From contig JADNRY010000026.1 in the NCBI GenBank assembly GCA_015501585.1, forward strand, positions 310,001 through 374,000: a stretch of DNA of 64,000 nucleotides, written 5' to 3'. Positions 12,111-23,789 of this stretch are shown one piece after another; within the stretch, counting starts at the first letter, position 1; each line of letters opens with the position of its first letter. The position numbers were made by a program, and so were the translations under genes. The DNA is from Rhodocollybia butyracea (lineage: Eukaryota; Basidiomycota; Agaricomycetes; Agaricales; Omphalotaceae). The notes under the pieces were generated by a model that ran no database searches, was not told the origin of the DNA, and saw only the letters and a list, made by a program, of their open reading frames with translations.

Positions 12111-12468
12111 TCAATGCGAGGACAATAATGGATCTTCCAATGACGTTGCCGTATTTACTTTTGGGGCGTCGGTGAGTTTGTGGACGAGAGGACTCGGTAG
12201 TAAGAATAATCACTGTCTGGTCCAAGCCTGTGTGGCTAAAGCTTATCATCTTCGAACTTCCTCTGCGGTATTCTCTATTTCCTCCTACGTGTTCTTGCCT
12301 CTGAATATAGTTTCTCTTTGGATTCTCTGGTCACTTAGAGTATTTTAAGTAGACCTAACTTATATCATTCCAATGGCTAATGTGGTAACATCTTGAATTC
12401 TGATCATTCGTTACAAGTTACAACCTGAACAAGCTTGAACATATGAGATGTATATACAAACAAGCCAA

Positions 12469-14150
12469 TCAGACTTGAATTCCATTCGTGCCAGCAACTA
12501 CCACTCTCAAGCCCTCCCTGTCTAGAATCTGTAGCGGTTTATAAACTACCGCATCGACCTCTCGCCAATCAAACTTGAGAACAACCGACCGAATACAGCT
12601 TCTGCCCATCATGGACATTTCTGCAGAGCGATCTGACCCAGGTCTGAACCAGCGTGACTCGACCATGCTAACAAAAGTGGAGTCATCGAATGTTCCGGTA
12701 TGACGGCACTGGGAAAGCAGATGAAGAGTGTGTAGTTTTGGAACTAATGAGATGGAAGTGGATTCATGCTGAATTAACCTTGAGATGAGGTTTAATGTGA
12801 TCGTGTACTGAGCGTGTAGATAGCCCCATTTGTAGTCTTCAATCTCGAGATGGAGGAGAGAAGGCATGACATGAAGGACTGCGATAAGGTCCAAATCAGA
12901 GAGAGGTATACTGCGGAGGGTGAATGTGGTGATCATACAAGATGATCTGGATATGAATGAGATAAAAGTCTCTGTAGGCAAACTAACCCAACCCCCCTCA
13001 TAACCGTCTAACACAATCGTATTCAATGAAGGTAAGTCAAAGGTGAAGAATACCAGTTCCAGGTATGAACCTTGATACCCTTCAATTATAATGGCAAGTG
13101 ATGTGATGTTGCGCGAAGTGTAGTGTTCACTGTATTCTGTATGGTAGCCTTCCCAGCCCTCAAGTTCAAGAGATTTGATTGAAGGGCATCTTTGGAGCAT
13201 TTCCACTAGGCTTGAGTTACTATTCCGGAGCTTGAGATGACGAAGTTGATGGTATGGGACCATGGATGTAGGCACCTCGGTAGTGGTAAGTGCACAGAGC
13301 CTCGGAGCATCTTTGAAGCAATGCAAGTCAAAGCCCGACAACTCGTCATCCTGCTCGGAAGTGTCAATATCCAACTCTAGTTCTGCCAGTAAGGGAAGAT
13401 GTGACCCGCACCACGACGAGTGCCTTCTAAGTGGGTAATGCCCACTATATGTAAAAGTTTCCCAACGGTGAACGTGCTGAGTTAGGGAGGAGATGAGGGC
13501 CTGCATTTCTTCATGAGGTACACCCTGTATATACAGCATAAGCTTCAGTGGTGAATCATCCGATCTCTCCAAATATCGAGCGACAGTACGAATGAAACCA
13601 ACGAGAGGTTTTCTTTCATCCGGCGGAGGGGTGGGCATCTCTACACTTATATTAGCCCATAAACTAGGTGACGACAATGCAAGCGCGCGCCAGCGGAGCA
13701 TACTGAGCTGATTGCCATTGTAGGGAGGTAAGTGATGGCTGGAGATGTGAGTCCAATGCATGGTTGCCAGTCTGAGAGCCATGGGTAGCTTTGGAGGAAG
13801 TTCTCTTCGCACACATACTTGAAGATATGCAACAAGATTTCGTTTGACAGCTTGCGCATTGGCGACAGGAGAGAGCGTAGCTTGGCACGCTGTGTCTCGA
13901 GTCGTTCTTTTTTGGTCTGAACAACCATGAGTTGCTCCTGGATGCGAGCCACCTCAGAAGCATACATTTCGATATCATTGTCAGCGAGAGCCAGTATCTC
14001 TTTGAGCTCTTCTGCTCGCTCTGGGCTAACCACGAATGGACCATATTCCGACCAAAGTTTGTTGTCCAAATGAGCTAGTTCCGCAGGGCTTAGATTTATG
14101 TGTATGTTCGTAAACTTCCAAGTCGCACATGGTGGATCTGGTGAGGCCAT
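12469..14150 (-). pseudogene. F-box protein, copy B, one frameshift
   Basis: This is the best-preserved F-box copy (about 560 residues). It starts MASPDPPCATWKF at 14150, with a coiled coil, the F-box RKLSNEILLHIFKYVCEENF, SSVCS, ALSSPSLWANISVEM, and a leucine-rich C-terminus ending VAGTNGIQV-stop at 12469. The only clear lesion is one missing base near 13693, in the codons for SRW after SSVC. The frame is otherwise open from end to end. If this base is a sequencing error the gene would be intact. It acts, if at all, as an SCF adaptor. Confidence 0.82.
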
Positions 14151-14731
14151 TGAATTGAATAAGCGCCCAAGTCTATGCACTCCGTCCTGGACAACTGACG
14201 AATTGCCATTGTTTGTACTCGGAAAGACTGTCAGAGTTCAGATCTCCCAAGGGCACATCCAATATCGAATCGCTATTTTCAGGCTATCTTATACACACTG
14301 TACGTCCTTCCATTTTTCTATCTTTCCGACCAGTACTTAATTTCCATGCTCCATCCACACTGACCTGTTCCTCAGCAAATGAAGAAAAAGGTGTTGGATT
14401 TGGAGTCTTCCTCAAACAAACACGACGACGGATGACCAGATCAGTGAGTACTGGCCTTTCGCAAAGCTCATAACGAGTTGACGGAAACAGATACGAAGAG
14501 ATATTTTGTGGACAAGACCCGTCTTCATCCAATAACCCGGAAATCATCGCAGTGCAGTCAGTGACTGTACTGCTTACATATTTATTCATTGCGTTTTGAG
14601 CTCAGGCGGCTAACTTATCACATCGAAATGAGAAACGGAAGTTTTTGAGCCCGTCATCACCGCCACGATTCGGTACGCGTCACAGGTACGATCACACGGT
14701 CCAAAACATTCCCGAATTCTGACAACTCTAA

Positions 14732-15276
14732 TCAACAAGGCGCCGTTTTGTTTGCCGTTGAAGTTAACGTGTGGTTAGGCGAACACAGGAGTTGTCCTGA
14801 AGACTGAATAGAGTAGATTAGCATGGAGCTAGGTAATACAGAATACATGTCTAAAGAAAAGGGTGTAGGAGGGCGGGTAGCGCAAAAGACAAAACGGCTA
14901 GTGTAGATATTATCACTGTATAGTTCGCAGGCTAGTTAGAAATATAAGGAAAACTTGAAAAGTAGAAAGTAATACCTGAGGACTCGCAGGCAAGTTAGAC
15001 AGGGAGGAAAACTTGCAAGTCTACTGCGGCCCTCAGGTTTATAAGTACATGATTGATAGACAGGGGTCAGGAGAAATAGCAGAAAGGGCCGAAGCCGGAA
15101 GGGATAGAGAATATCCGAGTGCCGGAGCACTAGTTCGAACCGATGGAAAGGAGAGCGGGGTCTGAGGCGCGCGGAGCGTACACTGACCATCGGTGAGTGA
15201 GGAATTGGGTAGTAGGCTTAGTGACCACTTACCTCGTTGATTATATTTTTATAAACATCATATTTTTAAATCCAAT
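14732..15276. mobile_element. Unclassified 545-base insertion, TAA duplicated
   Basis: Copy 1 reads CTGACCACTTTAAACCAG at 4542-4560. Here the same sequence is split, with TAA on both sides (14729-14731 and 15277-15279). The insert has no inverted ends that I can see. It holds an imperfect direct repeat (CAGGCTAGTTAGA / CAGGCAAGTTAGA) with AAACTTG-type sequence near 14930-15030. It may be a solo LTR or another non-autonomous element. Confidence 0.55.
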
Positions 15277-15286
15277 TAAACCAGTA

Positions 15287-16033
15287 AGGTAGAGAGCAGC
15301 CAAATACAGTTCACGTCAGGTGATCAAAGTGTGACTACCATATATGGTGAAATTCTCACTGAAAAAGAAAGATAAATAGGTAGATAATTATTCTGTCCAC
15401 CTATGCACAATCCGTGCCATGAATATGTGGGAAACATATTTAGGACTAATGTTCCACCAAAACTTTCACAAAAAGTGACTATCTGAGAGAAGAGTAGCAG
15501 AAACAAGCCTCGAAGTTTTGTTCATCAGATAGTAAATACAGTATCATCCCAGGAAATACTTGGTGAATGACTAAAAACCTCAAAGGGAATGTCAAGACAG
15601 CTTCGAGGATGCCAAAGAGGGTTGCTCACCAGAAAACAAGTGAATAATTGCAGGTGCGCTACCGAGATATAGGCAGTTATCAGGTGGCATGGACTGGAGA
15701 TAGATACAAAGGCCATAGAATCCTTCCTGGCTCTTGGATAAATGATCTCGAACACCAATGCATGCCCAAACAGTTGTATATTTTGTTGTTATTCTTACCC
15801 TACTTATCTCAGTAGCATTTTGAAAACTCCTCTATCATTTCTTAGCTAAAACTTACCATACGTGCAAATCATGTATTTTATGGCTAATGCAACAGATTCA
15901 TGAGACCGATAAGAGGGAATGCGCCTACTCAATTTTATAATGCTTTTACAATGATTTTTGAAGATAATTTCACCATATATGGTAGTCACACCTTGATCAC
16001 CTGACGTGAACTGTATTTGGCTGCTCTCTACCT
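15287..16033. mobile_element. 747-base TIR element (mariner-type), empty site known
   Basis: The element begins AGGTAGAGAGCAGCCAAATA and ends with its inverted copy. The inverted repeats match for about 65 bases with few mismatches (through CACCATATATGGTAG). TA flanks both ends (15285-15286, 16034-16035). The empty site survives in duplication copy 1 at 4551-4570 (AAACCAG-TA-TGTTCAAG), which proves the insertion and its TA target. The interior is AT-rich with no transposase frame. TA targets point to a Tc1/mariner-like non-autonomous element. Confidence 0.9.
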
Positions 16034-16920
16034 TATGTTCAAGTGGATTTTACGCGTCATGCAGGTACTTATGTGTATGCAGCGTACAATGGTCCAGACC
16101 AGCCTGCAATACCAACAAGGCACGGTTTAGCAGTCCTTGGAGTAAATGTCATCTACCAAAAAGTCGATTTCTACGAAAGGTCATTCTGTTGTGGCTACGT
16201 GGTTACTTGCGAGTGTGGGCCACCGCGCCAAGCGCGTGGCAGGTACAAGTCCTGCAAGATGCTAGTTATAAAATAGAGACTTCAAATGAAAAAGGTGGCC
16301 ACACAATGAACTGCATGACAATAGTTCCTTGGATTCTGACAAGTCAATAACTACATTCCATCTTGTTGGAACTTGAGGACACTGACAAGTTAAACCGCTA
16401 ACATTTAGATAGCAGCTGTACACGCATTATCTTTTCGCTGTTCCAGCTATCTTGCAAATATATTAGCTGGTAAACAACTTCTATAGATGTTCCCTGTCCT
16501 CTGTCTTCTCTTGCTCCTCTGAGATGTTGGTCCTTTTAAGCCTGTACTTGTGTTCAGGTTTTCGTCAGATGTCGGGTAAAAGGGTTCCATGAGAATGAAA
16601 AGAGATAAGGATAAACAAAAATCATCAGCTTGTTATGCTTGTACATCTGAAAAGAAATGTAAAACAATACTGTCACTTCTGCAAAATACCGGTGCTTTTG
16701 ATGTTCAGGCTTGAGTACAACAGACTGGGAGTACAAGAGTCAAAGGAAAGAGCACGCCAATAAACCATAAAGTCACATGACACTCGCTTTGACATTTCTA
16801 AATATGGGGAAACAATTCTCCCAAATTAGGGCAAGATCAACCCTAATCGGGAATAAATTCCCACGCGAAACCGGCCATAAGGACGAGCCTTCATTACATT
16901 CAGGACTCGTAACTTTCAAG

Positions 16921-16927
16921 TATAAAA
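16921..16927 (+). promoter_or_regulatory. TATA box of hydrophobin 2
   Basis: TATAAAA 90 bases upstream of the ATG, in the same position and context as in hydrophobin 1. Confidence 0.65.
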
Positions 16928-17010
16928 GCAAACAAAATCCTCATTTTCAAGTATCAAACTATCTTCCAATCAAGATATCCAGATAAACACACTTCTCACA
17001 ACTTCACACA

Positions 17011-17554
17011 ATGTTCTCTCGTATCTCCACCATTGCTTTCTTCGCCTTGTTTGCTTTCACCCTGCTTGCCACCGCCTCTCCCGGATATGTCAAGCGATGG
17101 GCCACAACCACAGTGACCGTTACTGCAGTGAGCAAACTCCCCGTACCATTTACAATACATGCTTACGAACAAACATTTTAGCCCGCCATGACAAGCACGG
17201 TCACTGCTAGTCAATGCTCCACTGGCCCTATTCAATGTTGTAGTTCCACAGAGACGGTAAGAAAATATCCTTCAGTCATTGATGTTGCTAACAACAGTTT
17301 GGACAGGCTGGATCAGCTGCAGGCGCTGCCCTCCTCGGTCTGCTTGGAATCGCTGTGCAGGATGTCACTGCTTTGATTGGTCTTGGCTGCAGCGGCATCG
17401 ATGTCGCTGGTGGGGGTACCTGCAGCTCCCAGGCAGTCTGCTGCCAGGACAATGCTGTTGTAAGATTCTCTCTGTACATTGTGAAAAACCTCAAAGACTA
17501 ACTGGTTGATAGGGCGGCCTCATCTCCATCGGGTGTATCCCTGTCACTCTCTAG
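17011..17554 (+). CDS. Class I hydrophobin, copy 2
   Basis: Paralogue of the hydrophobin at 4972. Exons are 17011-17127, 17182-17256, 17307-17459 and 17513-17554, giving 128 residues. The intron 1 donor is GTGAGC (GTTAGC in copy 1). The signal peptide MFSRISTIAFFALFAFTLLA and all eight cysteines are kept. Differences include loss of a six-residue Thr/Pro piece in the linker, SIQCCTS to PIQCCSS, and a few conservative changes in the hydrophobic loop. All splice sites and the stop agree with copy 1, so both copies look functional. The matching promoter suggests similar regulation, although the far-upstream DNA differs because of the two insertions. Confidence 0.93.
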
Positions 17555-18008
17555 ATGGTATTACCGTCTTTTGGATCTGGTCCTAGGATAATTTCTTTCT
17601 TTTCGTTACTCTAAACTCATATATAGTTTTACCAACTTGATTGATTTTTCATTGTCATGGACCCGCATAACATATTTCTCCAATTTTATGTCCTGATTTG
17701 CATTCCTTATTTTGCCTAAGCTTAACAACAGAGAGTTGAAGCTCACTGTTCCTGCCAATGATACTGTGTCTGTGATTCTTTCCTGTTTGCAAAATTCTGA
17801 ACTAGATGCTTTATGGTGGTGTGGCCCTGACTCGGGTTCAGATACGGAAATTCGATTCGGTCTACCGCCTCCATAGCTGCTTCATGAAACAAACAGGTGC
17901 TTTGCAATAGTGAAAGTCTAATCTAAGTAAAAGCACCCTTTCATAAAACCATCCTTTCCACTCTACGTCGGCTCCTTATCCTTGGTCCCATAACTAAAGT
18001 AAGGTGGA

Positions 18009-18056
18009 AAGTGCCGTAAGATGGGTAACCCTGGAGTAGCTGATCAACAAGTGTGT
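18009..18056 (-). pseudogene. Scrap of the PRISE-like reductase
   Basis: This short piece matches 7219-7265, the early part of reductase exon 1 (GYPSYGTF region), and then joins DNA matching the far side of the reductase start (from about 7352). The rest of the gene is missing. Together with the match of 17555-18003 to 5534-5995, this marks a large internal deletion in duplication copy 2. Confidence 0.75.
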
Positions 18057-18297
18057 TTTACTGTATGGTTGACTTGGACTCATAACCCCTCCCATGTGTT
18101 CTCGCTGCCAGATATAGTTTATCTTTGGATTCTCTAGTTACTTGTAAAAATTTCAAGTAGACCTAATGTATATTCATTTCAATGAGTATTGCGGTAACCT
18201 GAGAAGGAGAGTCCTGGACTCCTTGTAGCCTTGAACTCTGATCATCCTTTACAACTTGGACAAGCTTTATAGACATATTTACAAACAATCAGACAAT

Positions 18298-19943
18298 TCA
18301 TACTTGAATTCCATTTGTCCCAGCAACTACCACTCTCAAGCCCTCGTTGTCTAGAATCCGTAGCGGTTTATAGACTTCCGCATCAAGCTCCCGCCAATTG
18401 AACTTGAGCACAACCGACCGTATATAGCTTCTGCCCATCATGGACATTGCCGCACAACGATCTGACCCAGGTCTAAACCAGCGTGACTCAACCATTCTAA
18501 CAAAAGCAGAGTCGTCAAATTTTCCGGTATCATGCTGGGAGACCAGATGAAGAGTGTGTAGTTTCGGAACTAATAAGATGGAAGTAGATTCATACTGAAT
18601 TAGGCTCGAGATGAGGTTTGAAGTGATTGGACTGTATTGTGCGTGGCCCCATTTATCCTCAATTTGAACCTCGAGATGGAGCAGAGAACGCATGACTTGA
18701 AGGGCTGTGATAAGGTCCGAATCAGAAAGGGATACATTGCGGAGGGTGAACGTGGAGATCATACAAGATGATCTCGAAATGAACGTAATAAAAGGCTCTG
18801 TTGGCCAATTATCAGAAGCCCCCTCATGACCATCTATCACGATCACATTCAATGAAGGTAAGTCAAAGCATAAGAAGTATGATTTCAAGTCATATTTGCT
18901 CTTCAAAGAAAGTGATGTGATGTTGTGCGATGTGTAATGTGCACTGTGTTCAGGATCATAGGTTTCCAAATCATCAAGTTCAAGAGATTCCACTGAAGGG
19001 CATTTGTGTAGTATTTCCATAAATCTTGAGTCACTATACAAGAGCTTGAGATGACGAAGTTGATGGTATGGGGCCTTGGATGTATGCACCTCACTAGTGG
19101 CAAGTGCACAGAGCCTGGAGAATATTCGAAGCAATCCAAGTCAGACGACATCTCCTGCCGCTCCCAAGTGACAATATCCAACTCTTCAAGTAAAGGAAAT
19201 TGCAGCTCGGACAGTGTCATGTGGTCTGTAAGCGAATGAGACCCACTATATGCAAAGGTTTTCCAACGGTGAGCGTGCTGTGTTAGGGAGGTGAAGAAAG
19301 ACTGCTCTGTGTTATAATGTGTATCGTGTATATGCAGCATAAATCTCAGTGGCCAATCACCAGATCTCTCCAAATATTGAGCAACAGCATCAGCAAAACC
19401 AATGAAACTTTTTGTTCCATCCAGAGGACTGGGCATCACCACACCTATATTAGCCCACAAACTGGGTGAAGACAGTGCAAGCATACGCCAACGGGAGCAT
19501 ACTGAGCTGACTGCCATTGTAGGCATGTAAGTGATGGCAGGAGATGTGAGTTCGATGGGAGGTGGCCAGGATGAGAACCACGGGTACCTCTGCACAAGAT
19601 TTTTCTCGCACACATACTCAAAGATATGCAACAAGATTTCGTTTGTGAGCCTCCGCGTCGGCGACAGGAGAGAGCGTAGCTTGGCACGCTGTGTCTCGAG
19701 CCGTTCTTTTTCCGTCTGAACAACCGTGAGTTGTTCCTGGATGCGAGCCACCTCAGAAGCATATATCTCGATATCCTTGTCAGCTAGAGCAAGTATCTCT
19801 TTGAGCTCTTCTGCTCACTCCGGGCTAACCACGAATGGACCGAATTCCAAGCGAAGTTTGTTTTCCAGATGAGCTAGTTCCGAAGGACTTAGGTCAATGC
19901 ATATGTTGAACAACGTTGCACATGGTGGATCTGGTGAGGCCAT
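18298..19943 (-). pseudogene. F-box protein, copy C, broken
   Basis: Relative of copies A and B. It starts MASPDPPCAT at 19943; the F-box is RRLTNEILLHIFEYVCEKNL with SSVCSRWRMLALSSPSLWAN, and it ends VAGTNGIQV at 18298. The lesions are a nonsense codon at 19814-19816, where the other copies have CGA (SPERAEEL becomes SPE-stop), and a one-base loss near 19115 that separates FEYSPG from RLCALATSEV. The protein would stop near residue 44. Confidence 0.85.
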
Positions 19944-21589
19944 TGAATTGAATAAGCGCACAAGTCTGGCGCCTTCCATCAAGTTTCGATTTCCCTAATA
20001 GTAAGAGTTTCTTCCACGCTTATTATTATATCCTGGGCATACGATGCATGTCTTTTACTCACCCTTATTACTCTCCTATCTAAAATCTTTACGGCTACAT
20101 AGTTTCCCGCTATGCTCACCTTCCCTTGCACCTTCCTCAATTAGTGATGGTTTGTACACCAATTCCATAGACCGTAATATTCTGTGTTTTGAAGGAGCAT
20201 CTGCGGCAGCACAAGCTTGGTATCTGTAAAGACCCATTAGGACTAAAGATTCACAAGGGAGGCATGGACTTGTTCTCACTATGCTCTAATGCCTTCCATC
20301 CACTCATGGGTAATCCAACGATGGTCTTTTTCAGGTGGACATCACGGGTCAACTGTACAACCAAGCAGTCAGGATTCAAGAGCGAAGAGGAGCATTGTTG
20401 TATCGCCTAGCACAATTTTTTTTCAAGTCAACATTGAAAATGAACATCTGAACGCTTACCTCTCAACCCGATATGTCGAAGTATGCAGAGTCAACAGAAC
20501 CACCAAAGCAGTACAAACATAATATCAGAGAACTTGAAGAAAGAAGATTTTGCTGCGAGGGCATATGAAAAGAGAAAGAGAGCGCTGTGAGACGTCATAG
20601 ATATAATGACCTCAGTATAAGCTTTACCTCGGCAACGTAGCTGTTGCATTGAACGGAAATGATTTAGTGGTTCATATCCATGTCCGTGTTCAATACTAGC
20701 TGACAGGGAACCGCAATTGTTGCACTGAGCATGAGTACTGGTCGACTCGTAGACGTGATGCGAGGATAGCAGAAGAGAATGATAGTCCGCCTCGCTCCTA
20801 AACGTAAACGTTTAAACATTGAGCTTTATTGGTTGCCACGTTGGTCCATCCCTTCCGAAGAGTCCTAGTATTCGTCCCTCTTTTTACCAATACCCTTATC
20901 CTTCTAACAGTTACTCCAGCCTTTCCTGCATCTCTCGGTAATCATGCAACAATGTCCCATTTTATATGACCACATACCTACCCATTAATTGTAACACCTA
21001 GCTGCGGAGAGTTCCTAAACTGCTTGTAGAGGAGGGCAGGTATGAGCAAGCTTGGATTCGGGAAAGCGGTACGTGAAATATCCCATAAATCAGGGTAGTC
21101 TAAGTCTGCAGTGTTCACGTTGCCAGTGATATTCCGTCCACGACATGAGTATATGAGTGCAGCTGATACCCGAGATCATCGAGTCGAAAGACACATAGCA
21201 AGTTGAACGTCGGATCTCCTCGCAAGCCTCGGAGGTTTCCTGGCCGAGAACAGCTACAGAAGCATCGCCTTCATGTACATGAGCAACAAAGCACGTTGTG
21301 CAGCTAGATGAACTGTCCAAGGATTACAGTAAAAGGCGTGAAGAGCTGGACTGCGCTGCATTCCTGGACGAAGGCATCAGTTGGTGTTGTCTGAAGGAAA
21401 ACCGGACTTAGCGCATAGCTAGCTGTAAAACCAGCAAACGCTTACCATCATTGCGTTGAGACGGAGGTGCAAGTATAAATGACAATGTTGCGTTGAACGT
21501 CAGAAGCAGGTTGGCGCTAAAGCGCGCTTAACCCGGTATCCGGTCCGCCATCTCTTTCCTATGTTGCTCAAAAAGCCCAGGTACATCTC
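19944..21589. other. Spacer between F-box C and helicase relic 2
   Basis: Duplicated non-coding DNA; parts match 9900-10300 and 10840-10900. No domain-bearing frame is seen. The longest short frames (20044-20229, 20289-20522, 21090-21320) look like chance. Confidence 0.5.
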
Positions 21590-22743
21590 TCCCGGAACCT
21601 GGCAGCTCTCTCGACCGCGACATCCAAGCCGAGAGTGGGGTCCCAGTACTCAGTCGCAACTCCCTATCTCATCTCTCTCAATATCTGCTCAACGCGAAAA
21701 TCTTCCGATCTACAAACACCGTTCCAAAATCCTCTACACAATCAAAGCAAAGTCACCATCGTTGTGCGGCAAAGCAACTCAGTTGCCTCAGTATCTGATG
21801 GAAAGCGGCTGAACGTGTGTTATTGCTTGCATGCAGCCAAGAAGAGTACCTGCGGATGTCTGTATCGTGTGTGTATACGATTTGGCTTGAGTCAGTTTCT
21901 TTGCCAAGAGCAAGGATTTTGTATATGACGCGTGTCGGATGGGATGTAAGCTTACTACTGAGGAAAGGGTGCCCGTGAGCGCTTGAGCTTTCAAGAGCTT
22001 TCAAGTCTACAATGTTTTTTGATTGCAGGATCATCTAATCTTATTGAACGGTATGTAAAAATATTTGACATTCCACGCTCCTCTGCATCGCTCTCCATTT
22101 TTTACTCCCGGTATCTAACTGCTTCTTCTCACTTTCACAGTACACAGCACTCTCATTCTTCCACGCCCTTCTACTCCCGACACGCTCTCCTGCACCATGT
22201 CCATCTACTCTCAGCTCAAAATGTACTTGCAACGCTTTAACCTCCCGCTCGAGTCCTGCAATGGTGATGCAAAGCGTCTAAGACAATGTTTGATCATTGG
22301 GCTGTGGAGGACTGGCAAATGGTGCACGGTGTTGCGAAAGTACGACTTTGTAAAGCTGTGCGGGTTGGGGATGAGAGTTTTAAGAGTCTTAGGGGGGATA
22401 AGGTTCGTTTGTTTGTTCGTTTTGCTCGTAGTTTGATTGTTAATCGGAGGCTTTGTTTTCTTTTCCGTCGACTGATTGGATTGGATGCGATAGACTCTTT
22501 ATGTGTTTCCCAGCTCTGTTTCCCGTCCACGAGGAAACTTCGGTCTGTGTGAGCTGTGTTTCATGAGATGGAGGATATGAAGAAGACACAGTGAGTGGGC
22601 TATGATTTGTCTGCATTCTCTCAGTTGAACGCGTTAGTTAAGATTCCAATCCTGACAGAGATCGAACCCGAGTGGTATGTTTTGCCCTTTTTTTGGTGGT
22701 TAGTATTTACTGATGGATATATCAGGCTATTAGGCTACAGTAA
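21590..22743 (+). pseudogene. DEAH-box RNA helicase relic 2 (DHX35-like)
   Basis: Second copy of the core-deleted helicase. N-terminal pieces (ISAQRENLPIYKHRSKILYTIK, KATQLPQYLMESG, ACMQPRRVPA) occupy about 21600-21960, with the Walker A box largely destroyed. The C-terminal OB-fold pieces (DAKRLRQC, VFPVHEETS-like, TEIEPEW) lie at about 22250-22680 and end after an intron at TAA 22741. Several frame breaks are present. It shares the missing DEAH/helicase-C region with relic 1. Confidence 0.7.
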
Positions 22744-23570
22744 TCAATGCGAGGACAATAAGGGATCTTGCAATGTTGTTCCTGTATTTACCCTGTGATG
22801 TCTGTGGGGTGTGGGTGTCATTCAATGCAACAGCTAGCTACTTGTGCCGTCCCGAAGCCATTTTATTTGTGGCGGATTCGTTCCTTTCCAGGATCAACAT
22901 TCAACGTTCAACATCAACCCTCTATCCTTGCTCTCCATCTGCAAAGAAAAAGTCGTCTGTATTTATGATACTATGACTGAGTGTACGCGTGGGTTGCACA
23001 CCGCTCCCTAATGATCTCTTCCTATAGCCTCCTCGCACTGACATAATCCTCCGTCGATTTGGCCACACAGAGCATGCTGAACGTTTCCAAGGAAATCGAC
23101 ACTCATACCTATTACCATATTTTACGCCACCTCCGGTGTTTATATTGACGCAAAACCCCAGAGTCTCCCGCAACCGCGGCGTATGGAGCATATTTCATCG
23201 ATGTTGGGTTAAGAGGTAAGCGTTTAAACGTTCATCCTCAATCCTTTCAAATGTATAGATTTGTATTAGGGGATACAACGCTCTGCTATCCTGTCTACAG
23301 ATCATGGAGAGGCCGGTTTGTGGAAGGGCAACAATCGTTGGATTATCCTCGAGGAAACGCCCACCTTCGATGGATAGACTATCCTAGAGAATGTGCAGTG
23401 AGAATGGGTTCAACTTTGTTGCGGCTCAGAATTGCCAAAGACAATTGTGCACTTGGTTTGTAGCATGATCGTGTAAGCGCGTCCGAACTCTCGTTTTAAC
23501 TATGTTTCACGTGTATGGTTGACTGCGACTCATAAACCGGTCTGATGTGCTCCCGCATCCGGAAATAGCA
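22744..23570. other. Non-coding; fourth relic of the reductase/F-box spacer
   Basis: 22744-23467 holds no gene I can support. 23468-23566 matches the spacer upstream of the reductase (7325-7424 and 29684-29762) and is cut off sharply at GGAAATAG by the left end of a hAT-like element, so a further module copy was truncated here. Confidence 0.55.
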
Positions 23571-23789
23571 GTGTTGTGGTTAAGACCTAAGACTTAATTA
23601 AGATTAAGGCCTTAATTTACTTCTTAATTTACTTCTTAATTAAGCAGATATGCACCTGACCATAAAATGACCAAGTAGACCCGAGGGCTGTAAGAAAAGA
23701 ACCCGGTAAATGATAAAAGGTAACCCGGTGGGCGAATTCTCCCACACTATATAGTCTAGACAAGTGTTTACATTGGTATATGTAAAATT

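Larger units (their letters stand above)
14365..22743. repeat. Segmental duplication, copy 2
   Basis: Second copy of the hydrophobin-reductase-F-box-helicase module (see 4180-12110). Compared with copy 1 it carries two insertions in the leader (14732-15276 and 15287-16033), lacks about 135 bases found at 4668-4795, and has lost almost all of the reductase. Confidence 0.85.
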
